A stretch of 64,000 nucleotides of DNA from Rotaria socialis (lineage: Eukaryota; Rotifera; Eurotatoria; Philodinida; Philodinidae), in the NCBI GenBank assembly GCA_905331475.1, contig CAJNYU010000987.1, positions 62,001 to 126,000 on the forward strand, read 5' to 3'. A program made the position numbers and the translations under genes. The notes beneath the pieces are model-generated. The model had not been told where the DNA came from. It worked only from the letters and a program-made list of their open reading frames with translations, and searched no databases. Shown in pieces: positions 59,662 to 64,000 of this stretch (its first letter is position 1; the number at the start of each line of letters is the position of its first letter).

Positions 59662-61197
59662 GTATAAGAAAAATTCTTTCCTAAAAAAGAAGAAATAGAA
59701 TTATAACGGCTAGCGTAAAACTCAGTTCACATATATGAAAACCTCTGCTTCGGATTGAATTTAACAACAGAACACTTCAGGAATGATGGTCACTTGTAGA
59801 ATCAGATGTGTCTGATGCGCAATTGGTTTAGTTAAGTAATTCATCTTGTGCTTCTGCGGTATTAAATTTTAATTCTGCGAACGCCAGGGATGAAATTCTC
59901 CGATTTATTTTTCACATAATAAAAAGAAAACGATGTCACTGCTTTGTCATGTCACGCAATCAAATGCATCTTCAAAAATGAATGCTAAATATTTTATTTT
60001 AATTCTATTCTTATTAAAAAGCCCGTTATAAAAATCTTCATAGAGTAATTTTGCCATACTTTTGCAGAATAAAATAACTCATTATGCAAGGAAAATGCTT
60101 CAATTATGAATGCTATGAATCTCAAAAAATATTTGTTCTTTTGTTATTGAATCAATCATCTTTACTTTTAATCATACGGCCTAATAATAGAAAAGGGTAA
60201 GATTGTCAATTTTCTTTATACGTATCGATTTAAATGGGTACTATTTATTTTAGATTAATTTTTTCTATTATAACATGTAGGTTGGATAGAATATCTCACA
60301 TTTCTTCTCTTTGGCTAACATTTGAAAATGACAAATTTACTCTCATCAGTAATTCGAACTATGATTTTATTAATAAACATGTTAAATACTATATTCGATA
60401 GACTGAATCTACTTGATGGTCATTAATATGCAAAGGCTAGGCGACTGCATGATTTATATGTATATATAGCTCATTAGGAAGAAGTATTCTCGGCGATAAA
60501 AGTCTCTTCGCAACACAGGTATTCTATGCGCATAATATATTGAGACCGTACATTAAAGTTAGATGCTTAAGTTGGATTTAAAATTTGAAGGAAAATGAAA
60601 TCTGATATTCTACTTTTTATTCTTCAGTAATCTTTTGCTTTTAATTTCTGAAATAGACTAACCGAATGATTAGTATTTAAAACAGAATAAAATGATTTTT
60701 GTTGAGTATGAAAACTTTCGAATTACTAATTGAACAAAAATTCGTCAAGTCTGTTTGAAAAAAGCGTATTCTTTTTATGGCTTTCATCGCCATGTTCCAA
60801 CAGTTTCTTCTTTTCTCCAACTACTTAGTAGCAACAACCAGTTGTACATACAAGAACATCAGTAGCTATCGTCCATAGAACAATAGTAATCAATACACAA
60901 GTAAACACAAAACATACGAGATACATGTAAAGAGGAAAACAAAGAAAAACTTAAAGAAAATATATACGAAACAAGCCCATATTTTATATACCTTATGCCT
61001 TCTTCTCGCATTTTTTTGGCTATTTTTTGATATTTCAACCAAATTTATGCTTAGTTAGATCAACAACAAAAAAAACAAAAACAGAAAAAACAAACGAACA
61101 AAACTGAGTAAAATCAATATGTTGATTTTGTATGAACACTGTTCGATGGTAAATAGACTGTTCACACATAAAAATCACTTCAGTTTTTATTGGTTAT
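59662..61197. other. Intergenic, no gene seen
   Basis: AT-rich; the right end is the 3' flank of the CCHC gene with A-rich tracts (61060-61105). No RNA gene or repeat was recognised. Confidence 0.4.
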
Positions 61198-62208
61198 CTA
61201 ATGATCATCATCAGCTTGATTTGAACCACCACGTTGATCTGGTTCAGTACAATCGCGAGCAAAATGACCTGGTTTTGAGCACCGATAGCAGTTACCACCG
61301 CCACCGCCGCCACCACCTTTAAAGCAAAACACCCGCATTCTAGATATTAAGAATATAAAATTTATTCATAACATACCACGGCCACCACGGAAGCCACCGC
61401 CGCCGCCACCACCACCACCGCTATAACTATTTGCGCGTGGTTCCGTACAATCTCGGCTTATATGACCTAAAAAAAGGAAATTTTTATTCGTCTAACAATC
61501 ATTTTTAATCTACAAACCTGATTGATTGCAATTGTAACAAACACTTTGGGTACTATCTGATGGACAATCACGAGCAAAATGTCCTGTTTGATTGCAACGG
61601 TAACTAAAAAATCAAAGAATTATAAAATTGCCTTCAAATATGCTATGGCTATGTATTACCAACGGCCACCAGATGATCTTTCAAATGAACCGCCACCGCC
61701 ACCACCACCACCGCCACCGAACCCTCCTCGGCCACCTAAAATACAAAATAACGAAATAGAATAAATATTATCAAATCGATTTTGTCTTAGAAATTTTAAA
61801 TCGAAATTTAATATTTTTCTTTTTACAAGACAGTAACTGACCGTATGAACCACCGCCGCCGCCGCCACCACCACGTCCTCGATATGAACTTCCACCACCG
61901 TACGAACCTAGAAAATAAATTTATTGATTGGATACCAAAGTTTCAACAAAAATTGTTCCATGAGCATACCTCGTCCACCACTGAATCCTCCTCCTCCACG
62001 GCCACCGCCTTATCAAAAAAAATAATAATAATTTTAAATATATTCATAACTTTCTTACCACTGTTGCTATCACCATCTGGACATTCACGGGCAAAATGAC
62101 CCGGCTAAAATTTTAAAAAATAGTTATTTAGACAATTCATTTTTCGTAAATTTCAAATTAACTTACTTGATTACATTTGTAACATACGCTTCCACCTCTT
62201 GAACTCAT
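61198..62208 (-). CDS. CCHC zinc-knuckle / Gly-rich nucleic-acid-binding protein (CNBP-like)
   Basis: Eight minus-strand exons: 62208-62167, 62104-62059, 62008-61970, 61907-61842, 61735-61660, 61603-61518, 61466-61377 and 61316-61198. They give 187 residues. Four C-x2-C-x4-H-x4-C knuckles are visible: [42 protein letters not shown] and [14 protein letters not shown]. Long Gly-rich stretches with RGG and FGGG lie between them. The first, second and third knuckles are each split by an intron, so a gene model without splicing fails. CNBP and related proteins bind single-stranded RNA or DNA and affect translation. The Gly/RGG parts suggest RNA-granule behaviour (inferred). The start is the first ATG, five residues before the first knuckle. 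Confidence 0.88.
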
Positions 62209-62729
62209 TTTGATGTTACTTCTTTTCTACTACCTTTCCTTCTTATCTGAAGATAAAAATGAATAAATAGAAAAAAAAGAAAAAAACATCAATGATTCAT
62301 AAAAATTCATGTCCATTGTTTCATTTTACGTGACCTAATTTACTACTAACTATGAACCGAGATGTTTCAACAAATCGATCGGTAGTAAATTCAAAAGAAA
62401 TATGGAGATAACAATATTTATTAGTCTTAGTTAAGTATTATCTACTTGGCTCGAAGCGTGAGAAAAAATGGCATACTTTTTAATGTAAAGAAAAACAACA
62501 ATGAAGATACGAACCAAGTAGTAAGAGAATAATGAAGAAAATGTTAATAGCCAATGGAATAACGCTGCCAAGTAACTAAGCCTTCCTTTTACTTGAAATG
62601 CATTTGTGTGCTAAGAGAATATATATGTTGTATTAATGGTTAAAGGGATACGCCAGTCTCTTTTATCGTGTGTAATCATGTAGTTCAATTCAATTTCAAT
62701 ATCCATCACTGTAACTGTACTTTTAGAAA
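62209..62729. other. Divergent spacer
   Basis: Promoter region between the CCHC gene (leftward) and the unknown gene (rightward). No TATA box stands out and no gene is visible. Confidence 0.4.
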
Positions 62730-63996
62730 ATGAAAATTTACCATAAAGTTATGAATCGTTCATCAAAACTGAAAAAAATGTTAACTAAAAAAGAAGATCT
62801 ATGGAAAGATTCAAATACAGTTACACCATCAATAGTAGATAAAAACCGTAGAAAAAAATCTACTAGAAAAACATTCCTGAGCGATTCTGAAAAATCAACT
62901 GATGATAATAGTCAATCGTGTACAAAAGATTGTTGTTTTATTTGTTCAATTCTACCGGGTTTATCGCATATAAATACATGTAATAGTCACTTAAAGTTAT
63001 TAACTAAACAAATAACATCACGAAAAGTTACTTATATGATGCATTCGAAAATCGATGATTGCCAATCAAGTTCTTCGGCATCGCCAAGTCATCGAGGGCG
63101 ACGATCAATGATTTTATCACCTTCTGTAAAGGATCTATTAAATATAGTTTTTGAAAACAAAAACATTTACTGTTCTTTTTTAAAGGATTCTAGTAGTCAA
63201 GATGATTTATTCTTTTCTCCGGACGTTCAGTTTCAAGAACCAATGACATATAACGAACAACATCAAATTGATCAGTAGGTATTTTATTTCTTCAATAAGA
63301 AAAAAATGTGAAAATCGTTTTGTAGGAGAAACAAGTCGTATGTGATGTACTTAAGGAATGAAGAGAAGAGGCCTAGAATTTTTTATTTGTTGAACAATCA
63401 AAACATGTTTATCTATTCAAACATCATATTTCTCTGATAGCTGTTGATAAATCTCCCATAGATACAAAAAAACACACTTGAAAGAAATTATAAATCATTG
63501 AAAATAAAAGCGAAAAAACCGACGTGTTTTGATTCTTAGAAAAAAAAAGAAAAAATTAATCTCAATGATACAAATAGTATAGAAAAAAATTATTTTATTA
63601 GTATTCAAGCTCCACTGTCACCTTCGCTTCCATCGTCTTCAACGGCAAGCACGACTTTAGAGCAATTTCATGAACTCTTTTTTGCACCAATTTTACAATG
63701 CAATAAGCAACAATCTTTATTGAAAGATATTCAAAATAAATCAATACAAGAAGAAGTGCCTCAAACTAATGCCGAAGTTAATGCGAGTTTTTGTAAGTAA
63801 TTGATTTTTATAGAAAAAGAAAAAGAAGAAGATTTTCCTTTTAGCAACATCATTTTATTGTCCTCTTGATGCAAACGATTGTAACGATGAAAAGAACACA
63901 ACAGCTGATACAGATCAATTACGTGAATTAATTTTAACTGATACATATTTTCAACCAATCATATTGCTTGAACGCATACAATTCGAAAAAGGATAA
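62730..63996 (+). CDS. Unknown Ser/Lys-rich protein, three exons
   Basis: Exons 62730-63274, 63602-63792 and 63845-63996 give 295 residues in consistent phase. The exon 1 frame alone would end at a TAG at 63276-63278. But CA|GTAGGT is a good donor, and joining it to the TTATTAG acceptor at 63601 extends the frame to a natural stop at 63994-63996. The N-terminus is basic (KLKKMLTKKEDLWK, KNRRKKSTRK). A Cys-rich patch (CTKDCCFICSI) follows, then a Ser-rich region and acidic, hydrophobic C-terminal pieces (TTLEQFHELFFAPILQ, DTDQLRELILTDTYFQP). There is no signal peptide. I do not recognise it. The last stop lies only 4 bases before the window end, so further exons by alternative splicing cannot be judged. 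Confidence 0.6.
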
Positions 63997-64000
63997 ATCA

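Noticed and set aside
61579-62099. Pro-rich and His-rich plus-strand frames
   Set aside because: They are antisense to the Gly-rich exons of the CCHC gene.

Overview
The window is AT-rich nuclear DNA from an animal with compact genes and mostly 45-65 bp GT-AG introns. Several features point to a bdelloid rotifer such as Adineta or Rotaria. These are a secreted Thr-rich/Kelch-repeat protein of the type common there, TGTGGG-like interstitial tracts resembling the reported bdelloid telomere repeat, and families usually seen as bacterial or fungal (GH172/DUF2961, DUF2817, CocE/NonD hydrolase, multicopper oxidase) beside ordinary metazoan genes. The species assignment is inference. One ambiguous base at 10067 shows this is draft assembly.

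Layout. 1-6.7 kb is repeat-rich and gene-free, with a 757-bp Mutator-like element (4013-4769, 9-bp target duplication). 6.7-13.8 kb is one five-exon gene: signal peptide, Cys-rich domain, Thr-rich stalk and seven-bladed Kelch propeller. Its third intron carries two hAT-type elements, each with an intact 8-bp target duplication. 13.8-23 kb holds two TATA-driven small Cys-rich genes, a frameshifted DUF2817 gene and another hAT-type element. 23-34.6 kb is the gene-dense core: SH3BP5-like Rab11 GEF, methylthioadenosine phosphorylase, two identical tRNA-Asn genes, a GH172/DUF2961 protein on the minus strand, a His-rich unknown, a myotubularin lipid phosphatase and ribosomal protein P1. 37.4-40.3 kb is a CocE/NonD hydrolase with three disabling lesions. 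42.0-42.5 kb is a LITAF-domain protein. 42.5-61.2 kb is sparse: a retrotransposon remnant, palindromic repeats, a laccase-type multicopper oxidase fragment, a secreted protein (51.2-52.1 kb), a 294-bp-arm foldback repeat and orphan exon-like segments. 61.2-64 kb has a CCHC/Gly-rich nucleic-acid-binding protein and a three-exon unknown gene.

How the genes relate. The window is not one pathway. SH3BP5, myotubularin and LITAF all act on endosomal membranes in known animals. MTAP (methionine salvage), RPLP1, the tRNAs and the CCHC protein are housekeeping. SH3BP5-MTAP and myotubularin-RPLP1 are closely spaced same-strand pairs whose downstream members begin just after a splice-acceptor-like sequence. 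That fits spliced-leader trans-splicing, which is reported from rotifers. The disabled hydrolase genes fit decay of one copy in a degenerate-tetraploid genome, with intact copies possibly elsewhere.
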